The notes under the pieces: generated by a model
Seen by the model: the letters and a program-made list of their open reading frames with translations, nothing else
What the model was told of the DNA's origin: nothing
Database searches by the model: none
Made by a program: the position numbers and the translations under genes
Part shown: one piece after another, positions 37,474 to 46,337 of the stretch
Numbering within the stretch: the stretch's first letter is position 1
How the letters are laid out: the number at the start of each line of letters is the position of its first letter
Assembly (NCBI RefSeq): GCF_035994945.1
Contig: NZ_CP108677.1
Span: 3,038,001 to 3,102,000, forward strand
Source of the DNA: Streptomyces sp. NBC_01216
GTDB taxonomy: Bacteria; Actinomycetota; Actinomycetes; Streptomycetales; Streptomycetaceae
Direction of reading: 5' to 3'
DNA length: 64,000 bases

Positions 37474-40400
37474 TCAGTCGAACCAGCGGTCGCGGGCCAG
37501 TTCCGCCGTCCTCGACGGGTCCTCGATCAGCGCCGCCACCTCGAACCGGCGGGGCCACTGGCCGGCCGCCCAGGCGAGGCCCGCGGCGACACCTTCCAGG
37601 GTGGCGGCGTGGATGACGCCGTCCGGGGTCCGGCGCCAGTCCAGTTCGACGCCGGCCGCCCGGAGTTCCTCGTGCTCGAGGTACGTCTCCGGGGTGGCCG
37701 GGCCGAGCAGCGCGTGGACCGCGGGCGGGACGTCGTGCTCCTCGCCGACCGTGGTCACCTCCGCCTCGACGGCCTCGCTCAGCCGGCGGACCTGGAAGAG
37801 CTCCGCCAGGTCCTCCGCACGGGATGGGGAGACGGGCAGCAGGGGCAGGCCGCCCGCGAGCGGGAGGAGGTCGGGCGCGTCGGCGACCAGCGCCTCGGCG
37901 GCGTCGACCACCACCAGCGTCCCGTCCAGGACGGCGCGCAGCTCGTCGGGCAGTGTGACCTGGTCCGGGTCCAGGTCGGCGAGCGCGCTGTAGAGGGCGT
38001 GCAGCTGCGCGCCGGTCACCTCGCGTTCCGGATCGGCGAGCCGGGCCAGGAGTTCGGCGGCGCCGCCGGGCTCGTCGAGGAGCGCGGACACCGAGGTGCG
38101 CACCCCGAGCGCCCGGAGGACCTGCTCGTCCTCGAAGCCGGTCGCGTCGGCGGCGTCGTAGAGCCCGGCGAGCAGCGGATCGGTGCCCGCCGCGCGTAGT
38201 CCGGCCGGCCGGCGGCCGTCCAGGACGGGGTGGTCCCGCAGCCACCAGGCCGTGTACGGCCGTACGGTGTCGGTCGTGCCGTCCGGGAGGAGCACCCGGA
38301 CCGGCTGGGTGAGCGCGTCCCGCAGCGGGGGCCGCGCCAGCATCGCGAGGACCTGGGGCCAGGCGTCGTCGTCGACGAGTTCCAGGTCCCGTACGGCGGC
38401 GATCTCGGTCGCCACCGGCGGCACCGGGGAGTCGGGCAGCCGGTCCAGGACGTCCTCGCACCAGACGTCGACGGCGTCGAGCAGACCGGCGTCGTCGGGT
38501 TCGGCGAAGTCCCCGTCCCGTGGCTCCATCTCGTCGGGGTCGAGAACGAGGTCGGTGGCCCGGACGAGGACGAAGCCGGCGAGCACCCCACAGGCGGCGA
38601 GCGGCTGTTCGCCGCAGCGCTCGGCCAGTTCGGCGTCGCAGAAGGCGAGTTCGCCCTCGCGCATCACCTCGGCGAAGGCGCTTCCGGGCAGGACCAGTTC
38701 ACCGGCCGGCGCGGGCTCGCCGTCCTCGTCGGGCAGCGCGAGCGCGCCGAGCCACGGCTCGTCGCCCGGTTCGAGTTCCGCGTCCCGGACGAGCGCGAGC
38801 ACGGTCTCGGCGAGCTCGTCGGCGTCGAGGGCGTCCGCGTCCTCGTACCAGATCTCCCCGGCTTCCATGGACGCGGCGACGGCCGCCCTGACCTGGGGGG
38901 TCGTCAGCACCGAGCGGGGTGTGGCGGGCAGCGCGCCGAGCTTCTCCAGGAGCGGGTGGACGGCGTCCGGGTGGGCGACCTTCAGGCCGAGACGGGTCAG
39001 TTCGGCGGGCGTGCGGTCCTGGGGCAGCAGGACCTGGCGGGGGCCGAGGGTGGTGCGGGTACGCGCGGGGCCCTCCGGGCCGTCGGGCTCCGCGGCGGCG
39101 AGCGGGACGGGCAGGCCGGTGAGCCGGTCGGGGTCGACGCCCGCGAGGGAGTCGTAGAGCCGCCACCACCACGTCGGCGGGCGGTCCACCCCGGCGAGCC
39201 GGTCGATCGCCTCGGTCAGCGGCACCCGGCCGATCCCGAGCGTGCGCAGTTCCACGCGCCGCTCCAGGCCGGCGGGCAGCAGCGTCGGGAACACCTCGGC
39301 GAGGACGGCGACCGTCTCCGCGCCCGCGCCCTCCACGACCTCGGCCTCCACGGGCCGCAGCGCGGGCAGTTCCTCGGAGGGTGCCTCGGGCGCCAGGAAG
39401 GCCACCCTCGGCAGGCGTTCCAGGATCGCCGACCGCAGCGCCCCGTCGAGGACGCCCTTGCCGAGCGGTCCGGGTACCAGATCGAGGGTGCCGACCGTCA
39501 CCGGCCGCCATGTGGTGAGGAGTTCGGCGTACGCGTCGGCCGCCCGCTCCACCAGGAAGTCGGTGAGCGGTCCGGGGGCGGGGTGCCGGCGCGTGGTGTC
39601 CAGCGGCAGGGAGGCGATCAGGAGGGCGGGCAGATCCAGCGGTTCGTCCGTGGGGGTGGGCGCGTGGACGACGGGCGCGGTGCCGGGCAACCGCGCGGCC
39701 CCGGTGGCGTCGACGGGGACGGCCCAGGTCACGGACCAGTGCGGGCGGAGCCGCTCCTCGACGGGCCGGCCCTTCAGGAGGGCGGGGTCGAGGGGGCCGC
39801 CGTGACTGACGGTCCGCCAGCGGTGGGTGCCGGACGGGGACGCGCTGTCGTCGATGTGGACGTAGCCGTCGTGTTCGGAGCGCCGGAGGGTGCGGACGCC
39901 GCCGGCCGTCTCCACGACGACCTCGGCGAGGCCGGACAGGGTCAGGAGCAGGGCGTCGTCGAGGGAGGCGAGGAGCCGCTCGGCGAGGTCGACGGCGGCG
40001 GAGTCGCGCAGCGGGAGGACGACGACGGTGTCGTAGCCGTCGGGCGCCGTGCCCTCGGCGGGCAGCGGCAGGCGGAGCAGTGGCACATGGCCGTCGCGAC
40101 GGCGGATCTCGTCGCCGAGCCCGGGGCTGTGGCGGGCGGCGTCGGCGGTCAGCTCACGGGCCTCGGCGAGGGACCAGCGGACGCCGCCGTGACGGCCGAG
40201 GACGGCCGGCTCGTCGCTGACGGCGAGGACGGCGGCGAAGCCGACGCCGAAGCGGCCGACGGCGCCGCTGTCGTTCTCGCGCTTGGCGGAGGCGCGCAGG
40301 GTGGACAGCGACTCGACGCCGGTCGCGTCCAGCGGGGCGCCGGTGTTGGCGGCGGCCAGGACGGCGGGGACGTCGTCGCCGGCCGGGTGCAGGGTGAGCC

Positions 40401-40626
40401 GCAGGCGTCCGGTGACACCGGCGCGACGGGCGGCGTCGGCGGCGTTCTGGGCGAGTTCGACGACCAGCCGGTCGCGGTAGCCGCCGAGCGCCAGATCCTC
40501 CTCGGCGTTGGCGTCCTCGCGGAACCGGGCGGGTCCGGCTCCCCAGGCGTCGAGTACGCCCCGCCGCAGCCGGGCGGTGCCGAAGGGATCGGCACCGTCG
40601 GTCGTCGTCCTGACGCTGACGCTCAC
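37474..40626 (-). CDS. large sacsin/Hsp90-type ATP-binding (GHKL) protein
   Basis: A 1050-residue cytoplasmic protein. Residues about 10-190 form a GHKL ATPase fold: the N-box VVELAQNAADAARRAG binding Mg-ATP, the G1 box AAANTGAPLD and the G2 box VGRFGVGFAAVLAVSDEP. This matches sacsin N-terminal and Hsp90-like ATP-binding domains. The remaining 850 residues are rich in Asp, Glu, Leu and Pro with no motif I recognise. The GTG start at 40626 has GGAG six bases upstream. It is in the conserved Streptomyces block sacsin-like, DUF3027, MFS, DUF2771, mqnB, mqnA. A chaperone-like or MORC-like role is possible; no function is shown. Confidence 0.8.
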   Translation of the reverse strand: MSVSVRTTTDGADPFGTARLRRGVLDAWGAGPARFREDANAEEDLALGGYRDRLVVELAQNAADAARRAGVTGRLRLTLHPAGDDVPAVLAAANTGAPLDATGVESLSTLRASAKRENDSGAVGRFGVGFAAVLAVSDEPAVLGRHGGVRWSLAEARELTADAARHSPGLGDEIRRRDGHVPLLRLPLPAEGTAPDGYDTVVVLPLRDSAAVDLAERLLASLDDALLLTLSGLAEVVVETAGGVRTLRRSEHDGYVHIDDSASPSGTHRWRTVSHGGPLDPALLKGRPVEERLRPHWSVTWAVPVDATGAARLPGTAPVVHAPTPTDEPLDLPALLIASLPLDTTRRHPAPGPLTDFLVERAADAYAELLTTWRPVTVGTLDLVPGPLGKGVLDGALRSAILERLPRVAFLAPEAPSEELPALRPVEAEVVEGAGAETVAVLAEVFPTLLPAGLERRVELRTLGIGRVPLTEAIDRLAGVDRPPTWWWRLYDSLAGVDPDRLTGLPVPLAAAEPDGPEGPARTRTTLGPRQVLLPQDRTPAELTRLGLKVAHPDAVHPLLEKLGALPATPRSVLTTPQVRAAVAASMEAGEIWYEDADALDADELAETVLALVRDAELEPGDEPWLGALALPDEDGEPAPAGELVLPGSAFAEVMREGELAFCDAELAERCGEQPLAACGVLAGFVLVRATDLVLDPDEMEPRDGDFAEPDDAGLLDAVDVWCEDVLDRLPDSPVPPVATEIAAVRDLELVDDDAWPQVLAMLARPPLRDALTQPVRVLLPDGTTDTVRPYTAWWLRDHPVLDGRRPAGLRAAGTDPLLAGLYDAADATGFEDEQVLRALGVRTSVSALLDEPGGAAELLARLADPEREVTGAQLHALYSALADLDPDQVTLPDELRAVLDGTLVVVDAAEALVADAPDLLPLAGGLPLLPVSPSRAEDLAELFQVRRLSEAVEAEVTTVGEEHDVPPAVHALLGPATPETYLEHEELRAAGVELDWRRTPDGVIHAATLEGVAAGLAWAAGQWPRRFEVAALIEDPSRTAELARDRWFD

Positions 40627-40996
40627 GTCTGACTCCACTCTGCGGGACGGGATGGGGCGGGTGCCCGAAGGTACCGCGACCTGTGGGTGTCCCGCGTCGC
40701 CCGTTCCGGGGCCTGCCCCGGGCGGGGTGCCGGCCGGGTCCCGCGAGGCACCCCCGGGCTCCGGCCACCGGACGGCGGGACCCGGTCGTCCGGGAGGCGG
40801 CCGGCGGGAGGACACGCACGGGCGGGGCGGGGGACGGTCCGCGGCGCGGCCGGGAACGCACACGGTCGGGGTATCCCCGGGCCCGGTCGTCCCCCGGTAC
40901 GCGCGGAAGCCCGGGTACCCGGAGGACCGGGCCGCGAGGGGCCGCCGTGTCCGCCCCGCGCGGGCGGCGGGACGGGCCGCGTCGCGGCCCGCGCCC
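40627..40996. other. 370-base GC-rich gap, no gene seen
   Basis: This lies between the DUF3027 stop and the sacsin-like start on the same strand. Frames here have no coding character. It contains many short GC-rich inverted repeats and a palindrome CCCGGGTACCCGG near 40912; any promoter for the sacsin-like gene should be in its left part. Confidence 0.5.
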
Positions 40997-41908
40997 TCAG
41001 GAGTGGCCCAGGTCCTCCGAGGCGCCGTCCGGAGCGGTCGTGGAGCCGGAGTCCTTGGCCGGGCGGAGCGGGAAGGCGTCCGTCGCCATCGAGTCGAGGA
41101 CCGGCTGCGCCGGGCGCGTGGGCTTCGGCATGACCGCCGCCTCGGAATGGCCTCCGCAGCCGTAGGACAGTGACACGACCCGCCCGTCCGCCGGGGAGAA
41201 CTCGTTCGCGCAGACCCCGAACGCCTGCTTCAGCGAGCCGCCCAGCGGCACCAGGAAGCCGCACGACTCGCAGGACGCCGGAGCGGCCTGGGCCATCGGG
41301 GTCTTCGCGCCGAAGGACTCGTCCCAACGGTCCGCCGCCACGTGCAGGCCGTACCGGGACAGCACCCGCGCCCGCCGCACACCGAGTTCCTCGGCGACCG
41401 AGGCGATCGCGCCGCGGGACGGCGTGCGGGAGACGATCTCGGCGTCCTCGGCGTCGAGGTGGTCCGCCAGGTCCTCGGAGACGGCGGAGTTCGGCGGCGG
41501 GGCGTCCTCGCCCGAGTAGCCCGGCTCCAGCCGCAGGTCGTCCTGTTCCGTGGGCAGCAGGTCGCCCGGACCCATGTCGCCGGGACGGAGCCGCTCACTC
41601 CACGGCACCCACTCCGGGGCAAGGAGGGCGTCGGCACCGGGCAGCAGGACGGTCTCGTCGAGCGTGACGTTCTTGGCGCGGGAGGCACGGGTGACGGTGA
41701 CGGCCCAGCGCCAGCCCCGGTAGCCGGGCTCCCGGCACTCGAAGAAGTGGGTGACGACCCGGTCGCCTTCGGCGACGGTCCCCACGTGATCCCCGATGTT
41801 CCCGGGGGCGGCCGCCTCCTCGGCGGCCTCGCGGGCGAGGTCTACCGCCTCGGCGCACAGACGGTCGGGGGTACGCGGGGTACGGCTTCGCGTCGTCGCA
41901 GCACTCAC
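40997..41908 (-). CDS. DUF3027 domain protein
   Basis: A 303-residue soluble protein of an actinobacteria-specific family. It starts at GTG 41908 (VSAATTRSRTPRTPDRLCAE). Conserved segments are THFFECREPGYRGWRWAVTV, WVPWSERLRPGDMGPGDLLP and AIASVAEELGVRRARVLSRY, and there is a probable zinc site: CESCGFLVPLGGSLKQAFGV, then a Cys in GVCAN and the C-terminal YGCGGHSEA. Function is unknown. GGAGAG lies 13 bases upstream of the start. It diverges from the MFS gene across a gap containing a 28-base palindrome. Confidence 0.85.
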   Translation of the reverse strand: MSAATTRSRTPRTPDRLCAEAVDLAREAAEEAAAPGNIGDHVGTVAEGDRVVTHFFECREPGYRGWRWAVTVTRASRAKNVTLDETVLLPGADALLAPEWVPWSERLRPGDMGPGDLLPTEQDDLRLEPGYSGEDAPPPNSAVSEDLADHLDAEDAEIVSRTPSRGAIASVAEELGVRRARVLSRYGLHVAADRWDESFGAKTPMAQAAPASCESCGFLVPLGGSLKQAFGVCANEFSPADGRVVSLSYGCGGHSEAAVMPKPTRPAQPVLDSMATDAFPLRPAKDSGSTTAPDGASEDLGHS

Positions 41909-42459
41909 AGGTCTCGCTTCTCTCCTACGCCGTCTCACGGGTGCGCCGGCCGAGGAGCGGAGCGAAGCACCGGGCGGCGGGCGGAGCGGACCGGAGGGCC
42001 GCATCGACGTCCGCACCCGACACGTCTCGCGTGTCTCGGGCACACCTATCGTCATCCATTCTGCGGGATGCCGAAGAGGCGCGCGGCCGGGAACTTCCGC
42101 CGGTGGCGCGCTACGCACGCTACCCCCTCCGCCGCGCTGCGCCCACCTGCCCGTCCCAAGTAGCCCGGATCGCGGACCGCCGGAAGCCCGGTACGGGCCC
42201 CGGAAGGGACACCGAGGAGACCCGTCACGGGCCCCTCACGGGCCGCCGGATCGTGTCCGGGCACGCGGGACGGCACCGGCGGCCGTCAGGGGCGGAGCCA
42301 CGCTCGGCGCGACGCGGCACCGCCGGGCGGCGCGCCCGCGGGCCGCCCCGCGACGGGGCTTCCGGCGCGCCCGGGTCCGAGGCGGGCTTCCACGGGCCCG
42401 TGGAAGCCCGTGGGCCGCGCCACGGTTCGTAGGCGAGGGGCGTGGGGCACTATGACGGG
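41909..42459. promoter_or_regulatory. 551-base divergent gap with a 28-base palindrome
   Basis: No credible reading frame is present. The gap must hold promoters for DUF3027 and the MFS gene. CACTAT at 42448-42453 is spaced six bases from the MFS GTG. The palindrome at 42383-42410 is the main structural feature; the part near 42060-42180 has unusual composition but no recognisable element. Confidence 0.5.
42383..42410. repeat. perfect 28-base palindrome without loop
   Basis: The left arm CGGGCTTCCACGGG is followed at once by its exact complement. It lies 50-77 bases upstream of the MFS start codon, where a repressor or activator site would be expected. Confidence 0.8.
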
Positions 42460-43824
42460 GTGGCAGCCGAACGGTCTTCCGTACGATCCCACGAACCCGC
42501 CGGGCCGCTCAGCCGAGCGGGCCGGTCGCTGGGGCGCGCCCTGCACCTGCCCTTCACCGGCACCGCGAGAGGCATCAGGAAGGCGACCCACGCGCACGGC
42601 GCGGGCGAGTCGGGCCTGGGCAGGCTGATCGAACTGCACGCCGTGAACGGCGCCGGCGACGTCATGATCACCGTCGCGCTCGCCTCCACGGTCTTCTTCT
42701 CCGTACCGACGGACGAGGCGCGCGGGCGGGTCGCCCTCTACCTCGGCATCACCATGCTGCCGTTCACCCTGCTGGCCCCCGTGATCGGCCCGCTGCTGGA
42801 CCGCGTCCCGCACGGCCGGCGCGCGGCGATGGCCGGCGCGATGCTGACCCGGGCCGTCCTGGCGCTCACGATGTCGGCGGCGGTGGCGACCGGCGGCATC
42901 GAGCTGTACCCGGCGGCGCTCGGCGTCCTGGTGGCCTCGAAGGCGTACGGCGTGGTCCGCAGCGCCGTCGTGCCCCGGCTGCTGCCCCCGACCTTCTCCC
43001 TCGTCAAGGCGAACTCCCGCGTCACCCTCGCGGGTCTGCTCGCCACCGGGATCGCCGCGCCGATCGGGGCGGGGCTCCAGCAGATCGGGCCCCCGTGGCC
43101 GTTGTACGGGGCGTGCGTGCTGTTCCTGCTGGGCACGTACTGGGCGTTCCGGATGCCGCACAAGGTCGACTCGGCGAAGGGCGAGCGGCGCGCGCACCTG
43201 CTGACCCACGGCGAGAAGAAACCCAGCCTGCGGACGGTCGGCCCGTCCGTCCTGCACGGGCTCCAGGCCAACGCCGCACAGCGGATGCTCTCCGGCTTCC
43301 TGATCTTCTTCCTCGCCTTCCTGCTGCGGGTGCACCCGCTGCCAGGCCAGAGCGCGGCGGTGTCGCTGGCGATGGTCGCGGTGGCGGCCGGGGTCGGCAA
43401 CGCCTGCGGCACCGCGGTCGGGTCGCTGCTGCGCGAGCGCGGCCACGGACCGGAGGTGATCATCGCCACGATGATCACGATCGTGCTGACCGCGGCGATC
43501 TGCGCGGCGCTGTTCTTCGGCGGGCTGATGGTGGCGGTGCTCGGGGCGGTCGCGGGGCTGACCCAGGCGCTGTCGAAGCTGTCCCTGGACGCGCTGATCC
43601 AGCGGGACGTCCCGGAGGTGGTGCGGACGTCCGCCTTCGCCCGTTCGGAGACCGCGCTGCAGATGGCCTGGGTGGTGGGCGGCGCGATCGGCATCGCGCT
43701 GCCGCTGAACGGAACGGTGGGCATGTGGGTCGCGGCCGGAATCCTGGGCCTCGGTGCCCTGCTGTCGGTCCGCGGCCTGCTGAGGGCGGCCCGGCATCCC
43801 GGGCGGCGGCAGCGCGCGCTCTGA
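42460..43824 (+). CDS. MFS-family membrane protein
   Basis: A 454-residue MFS protein with 12 predicted helices. The N-terminal 45 residues are polar and contain LHLPFTGTARGIRKATHAHG. TM1 begins at IELHAVNGAGDVMITVALAS, and the loop 2-3 is GPLLDRVPHGRRAAM. Later segments are LKANSRVTLAGLLATGIAAP (with VKANSR) and LTQALSKLSLDALIQRDVPE. This variant occurs next to DUF3027 and DUF2771 across Streptomyces, so it probably has a conserved, non-drug role. I start it at GTG 42460 because CACTAT sits six bases upstream; a GTG at 42442 is possible. Confidence 0.88.
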   Translation: MAAERSSVRSHEPAGPLSRAGRSLGRALHLPFTGTARGIRKATHAHGAGESGLGRLIELHAVNGAGDVMITVALASTVFFSVPTDEARGRVALYLGITMLPFTLLAPVIGPLLDRVPHGRRAAMAGAMLTRAVLALTMSAAVATGGIELYPAALGVLVASKAYGVVRSAVVPRLLPPTFSLVKANSRVTLAGLLATGIAAPIGAGLQQIGPPWPLYGACVLFLLGTYWAFRMPHKVDSAKGERRAHLLTHGEKKPSLRTVGPSVLHGLQANAAQRMLSGFLIFFLAFLLRVHPLPGQSAAVSLAMVAVAAGVGNACGTAVGSLLRERGHGPEVIIATMITIVLTAAICAALFFGGLMVAVLGAVAGLTQALSKLSLDALIQRDVPEVVRTSAFARSETALQMAWVVGGAIGIALPLNGTVGMWVAAGILGLGALLSVRGLLRAARHPGRRQRAL

Positions 43825-43828
43825 GGGC

Positions 43829-43945
43829 CTCGGGTGGCCTTCGGCCGACAGGCGGACGCGGTCTGCACGCGCGCTGCCGGCGTTGCCGACAAGCCCCGGT
43901 AGCTCCGAGCTCCGCTACCGCGGCCCCCGGCGCCACCCGATCCGC
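43829..43945. repeat. copy C of the intergenic palindrome family, long form
   Basis: It opens with CTCGGGTGGCCTTCGGCCG and ends with GCCACCCGA, giving inverted ends. Its core (43869-43933) matches the core of the copy at 47378-47444 in the opposite orientation over about 65 bases with only a few differences. It lies downstream of the MFS stop. Confidence 0.7.
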
Positions 43946-44033
43946 GGCGGGCACGTCAGGCAAGAGGGGGCCGCATCGGGGGCGGAAAAAGCGGCGCGCC
44001 GCACCCCCGCGTGGCACAGCTCGACACGCCCGA

Positions 44034-44039
44034 TAGCCT
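44034..44039 (+). promoter_or_regulatory. -10 box (TAGCCT) of leaderless DUF2771-mqnB-mqnA operon
   Basis: TAGCCT lies seven bases upstream of the ATG at 44047, without a ribosome binding site. Confidence 0.5.
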
Positions 44040-44046
44040 TCGGGCC

Positions 44047-44526
44047 ATGACCGTTGCGTTCTTCACCGGCTCGCGCCGCCGGGCCGCCGTCGCCCTCGGG
44101 GCCGTCTCCGCCGGGCTCCTCGTCCTCTCCGCCTGCGACAAGCCGACCCCGATCGCGACCCTGACGGTCGGGACCGAGTCGGTGCACTCCGGGGCCGCCT
44201 GCTACAACAACGGCGACGCCATCAAGGAGTCGCAGTTCCAGAAGTGCCTGAACAAGAAGGCCGAGAAGACCATCACGGTCTCCGCGGACGACAAGATCCG
44301 CTTCGGTGTGGATCCCGAGATCGCCGACAACGGCTGGACCATCTTCCTCGGTGGCCAGGCAGCCGAGCCGGAGCCGTACAAGAAGACGTACCGGTCCATT
44401 CCGGCCAGCGCGTTCTTCGCCGCCCAGACGGGCGAGGCCACCGACCAGACCCAGGTCACCATCGTCGAGACCGACGGCAAGAAGCTGACCGGTGTCTGGC
44501 ACTTCGACCTGAAGAAGGACTCCTGA
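44047..44526 (+). CDS. DUF2771 lipoprotein
   Basis: A 159-residue lipoprotein. A basic head (SRRRAAVALGAV) and hydrophobic stretch end in the lipobox VLSAC with Cys30 as the lipid site. The mature domain contains paired cysteines (GAACYNNGDAIKESQFQKC) and a beta-rich end (VTIVETDGKKLTGVWHFDL), characteristic of DUF2771. Function is unknown. It starts the operon with mqnB eight bases downstream, so it may serve the membrane side of menaquinone or respiratory metabolism; that link is only from gene order. Confidence 0.88.
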   Translation: MTVAFFTGSRRRAAVALGAVSAGLLVLSACDKPTPIATLTVGTESVHSGAACYNNGDAIKESQFQKCLNKKAEKTITVSADDKIRFGVDPEIADNGWTIFLGGQAAEPEPYKKTYRSIPASAFFAAQTGEATDQTQVTIVETDGKKLTGVWHFDLKKDS

Positions 44527-44533
44527 TCCTCCG

Positions 44534-45322
44534 GTGACCTTCCGGACCCTGATCGTGACGGCCGTGGCGGCGGAGGCCGACTCCGTCGCCCGCGGCCTTC
44601 CCTTCCACGGTCCGGGCTCGGGCGAGGTCCCGCTCCCGGGCGGCTTCGCCCTGCGCCGTCACGTCGCCGTTCCGGAGCCGGACCCGACGGCGGTCTCCGG
44701 CGAAGCCCCGGCCCGCCCGCGCTCCGGCGCCCTGGCCGACGTCCTCGTCGGCGGGGTCGGCCCCGCGGCCGTCGCCGCGGCCACGGCCACCGCGCTCGCC
44801 GTGGCCACCGCCCCGTACGACCTGGTCGTCTCCGCCGGGATCGCCGGCGGTTTCCCGTCGCTGGCCCCCCTCGGGTCCGTCGTCGTGGCGGACTCCCTCG
44901 TCGCCGCCGACCTCGGGGCACAGACGCCCGACGGCTTTCTCGACGTCGAGGCGCTCGGCTTCGGCCGCTCCACGCACCACGCTCCCGCCGCGCTGACGCG
45001 GCGCGTCTCCGCCGCGCTCGCCGAGGGCGGGCAGCGCCACACCGTCGGGCCCGTCCTGACCGTCTCCACCGTGACCGGCACCGCCGCACGTGCCGCGGAA
45101 CTGACCCGGCGCCACCCGGGCGCCGCCGCCGAGGCGATGGAGGGCTTCGGCGTCGCCGAGGCCGCCACCGCGTACGGCGTGCCCGTCGTCGAGCTCCGCG
45201 CGGTCTCCAACGCCGTCGGGCCCCGTGACCGCGCCGCCTGGCGGATCGGCGAGGCCCTGGACGCGCTGCGGAACGCCTTCCAACTGCTCAGCCACTCCGT
45301 CCTCGTGGAGCCCGCCCCATGA
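44534..45322 (+). CDS. mqnB: futalosine hydrolase
   Basis: A 262-residue nucleoside-phosphorylase-fold enzyme that removes hypoxanthine from futalosine to give dehypoxanthine futalosine, the second step of the alternative menaquinone pathway. Diagnostic segments are LIVTAVAAEADSVARGL, DVLVGGVGPAAVAAATATAL, LVVSAGIAGGFPSLAPLGSV and the substrate motif AEAMEGFGVAEAA. The start is GTG at 44534, eight bases after the DUF2771 stop. It overlaps mqnA by four bases (ATGA). An unusual Pro/Ala/Arg-rich insert lies near residues 45-65. Confidence 0.95.
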   Translation: MTFRTLIVTAVAAEADSVARGLPFHGPGSGEVPLPGGFALRRHVAVPEPDPTAVSGEAPARPRSGALADVLVGGVGPAAVAAATATALAVATAPYDLVVSAGIAGGFPSLAPLGSVVVADSLVAADLGAQTPDGFLDVEALGFGRSTHHAPAALTRRVSAALAEGGQRHTVGPVLTVSTVTGTAARAAELTRRHPGAAAEAMEGFGVAEAATAYGVPVVELRAVSNAVGPRDRAAWRIGEALDALRNAFQLLSHSVLVEPAP

Positions 45323-46185
45323 CGTCCGCACTCAGGATCGCCTACTCGCCCTGCCCGAACGACACGTTCGTCTTCGACGCCTGGGCGCACGGCCGGGTCC
45401 CGGACGCGCCCCGGCTCGACGTGACCTTCGCGGACATCGACCGGACCAACGGATGGGCCGAGAGCGGCCCGTCCACGTGCGGGTACGACGTCCTGAAGGT
45501 GTCCTACGCCGTGCTGCCGTGGGTCCTCGACGAGTACGCGCTGCTGCCCTGTGGCGGCGCTCTGGGCCGAGGATGCGGCCCGCTCGTCCTCACCCGCGAG
45601 CCGATGGCGCCCGGGGCGCTGGCGGGCCGGACCGTGGCGGTGCCGAGCGAGCGTTCGACGGCGTACCTGTTGTTCCGGCTGTGGGCGGCGGCCGTCGTCC
45701 CGCGGGACGTCGGCCGGATCGTGGTACTCCCCTTCCACGAGATCATGCCGGCGGTGCGCGACGGGAAGGTCGACGCGGGCCTGGTCATCCACGAGGCCCG
45801 GTTCACCTACCAGGACTACGGTCTGCACGCGCTGGCCGACATGGGGGCGCACTGGGAGGACACCACCGGGCTGCCGATCCCGCTCGGTGCGATCATCGCG
45901 CGTCGCTCGCTGGGCGCGGACGAGCTGCGGCGGCTGGCGGACGCCGCCCGCACATCGGTACGGATGGCCTGGGACGATCCGGCCGTCTCACGCCCGTACG
46001 TACGGGAGCACGCCCAGGAGATGGACCCGAAGGTGGCCGATCAGCACATCGGGCTCTACGTCAACGAGTTCACCGCGGACCTGGGCGAGAGCGGATACGC
46101 GGCGGTCCGCGGGCTGCTCACCCGGGCCGCGGCCGAGGGGCTGGTACCGCCCCTCGGCCCGGACGCGCTGGCGTTCCCCGGCTGA
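45319..46185 (+). CDS. mqnA: chorismate dehydratase
   Basis: A 288-residue periplasmic-binding-protein-fold enzyme that dehydrates chorismate to 3-enolpyruvyl benzoate, the first step of the futalosine pathway. It opens with IAYSPCPNDTFVFDAWAHGR; other conserved parts are TCGYDVLKVSYAVLPWVLDE, VPSERSTAYLLFRLW and DAGLVIHEARFTYQDYGLHA. The ATG overlaps the mqnB stop, so the two are translationally coupled. Presence of the pair means the organism makes menaquinone by the futalosine route; mqnC and mqnD must lie elsewhere. The stop runs straight into a palindromic repeat. Confidence 0.96.
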   Translation: MTSALRIAYSPCPNDTFVFDAWAHGRVPDAPRLDVTFADIDRTNGWAESGPSTCGYDVLKVSYAVLPWVLDEYALLPCGGALGRGCGPLVLTREPMAPGALAGRTVAVPSERSTAYLLFRLWAAAVVPRDVGRIVVLPFHEIMPAVRDGKVDAGLVIHEARFTYQDYGLHALADMGAHWEDTTGLPIPLGAIIARRSLGADELRRLADAARTSVRMAWDDPAVSRPYVREHAQEMDPKVADQHIGLYVNEFTADLGESGYAAVRGLLTRAAAEGLVPPLGPDALAFPG

Positions 46186-46219
46186 GAGCCTGTCGGGTGG
46201 CCTTCGGCCGACAGGCTCT
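46185..46219. repeat. copy D of the intergenic palindrome family (canonical hairpin)
   Basis: A perfect 12-base stem, AGAGCCTGTCGG with its complement, encloses GTGGCCTTCGG. It begins at the last base of the mqnA stop and lies before the converging cold-shock gene, so it probably terminates mqnA transcripts. Confidence 0.85.
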
Positions 46220-46337
46220 GACGCCCGTCGGCCGTGTCCCGGGACCGGGTGACACCCGGGAACGGTCCGGGATCACGACGCGACGGACGGCCCCGGAATC
46301 GCGGACCGGCCCGAGGGCCGGCCGGGGAGCCGAGGGA

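Noticed and set aside
40910..40925. Palindrome CCCGGGTACCCGG in the DUF3027/sacsin-like gap
   Set aside because: Short and in a gap full of GC-rich chance dyads; no positional argument for function.
42052..42276. Small minus-strand frame upstream of DUF3027
   Set aside because: Composition is Arg/Pro/Ala low-complexity with no motif, and it lies in the divergent promoter region.
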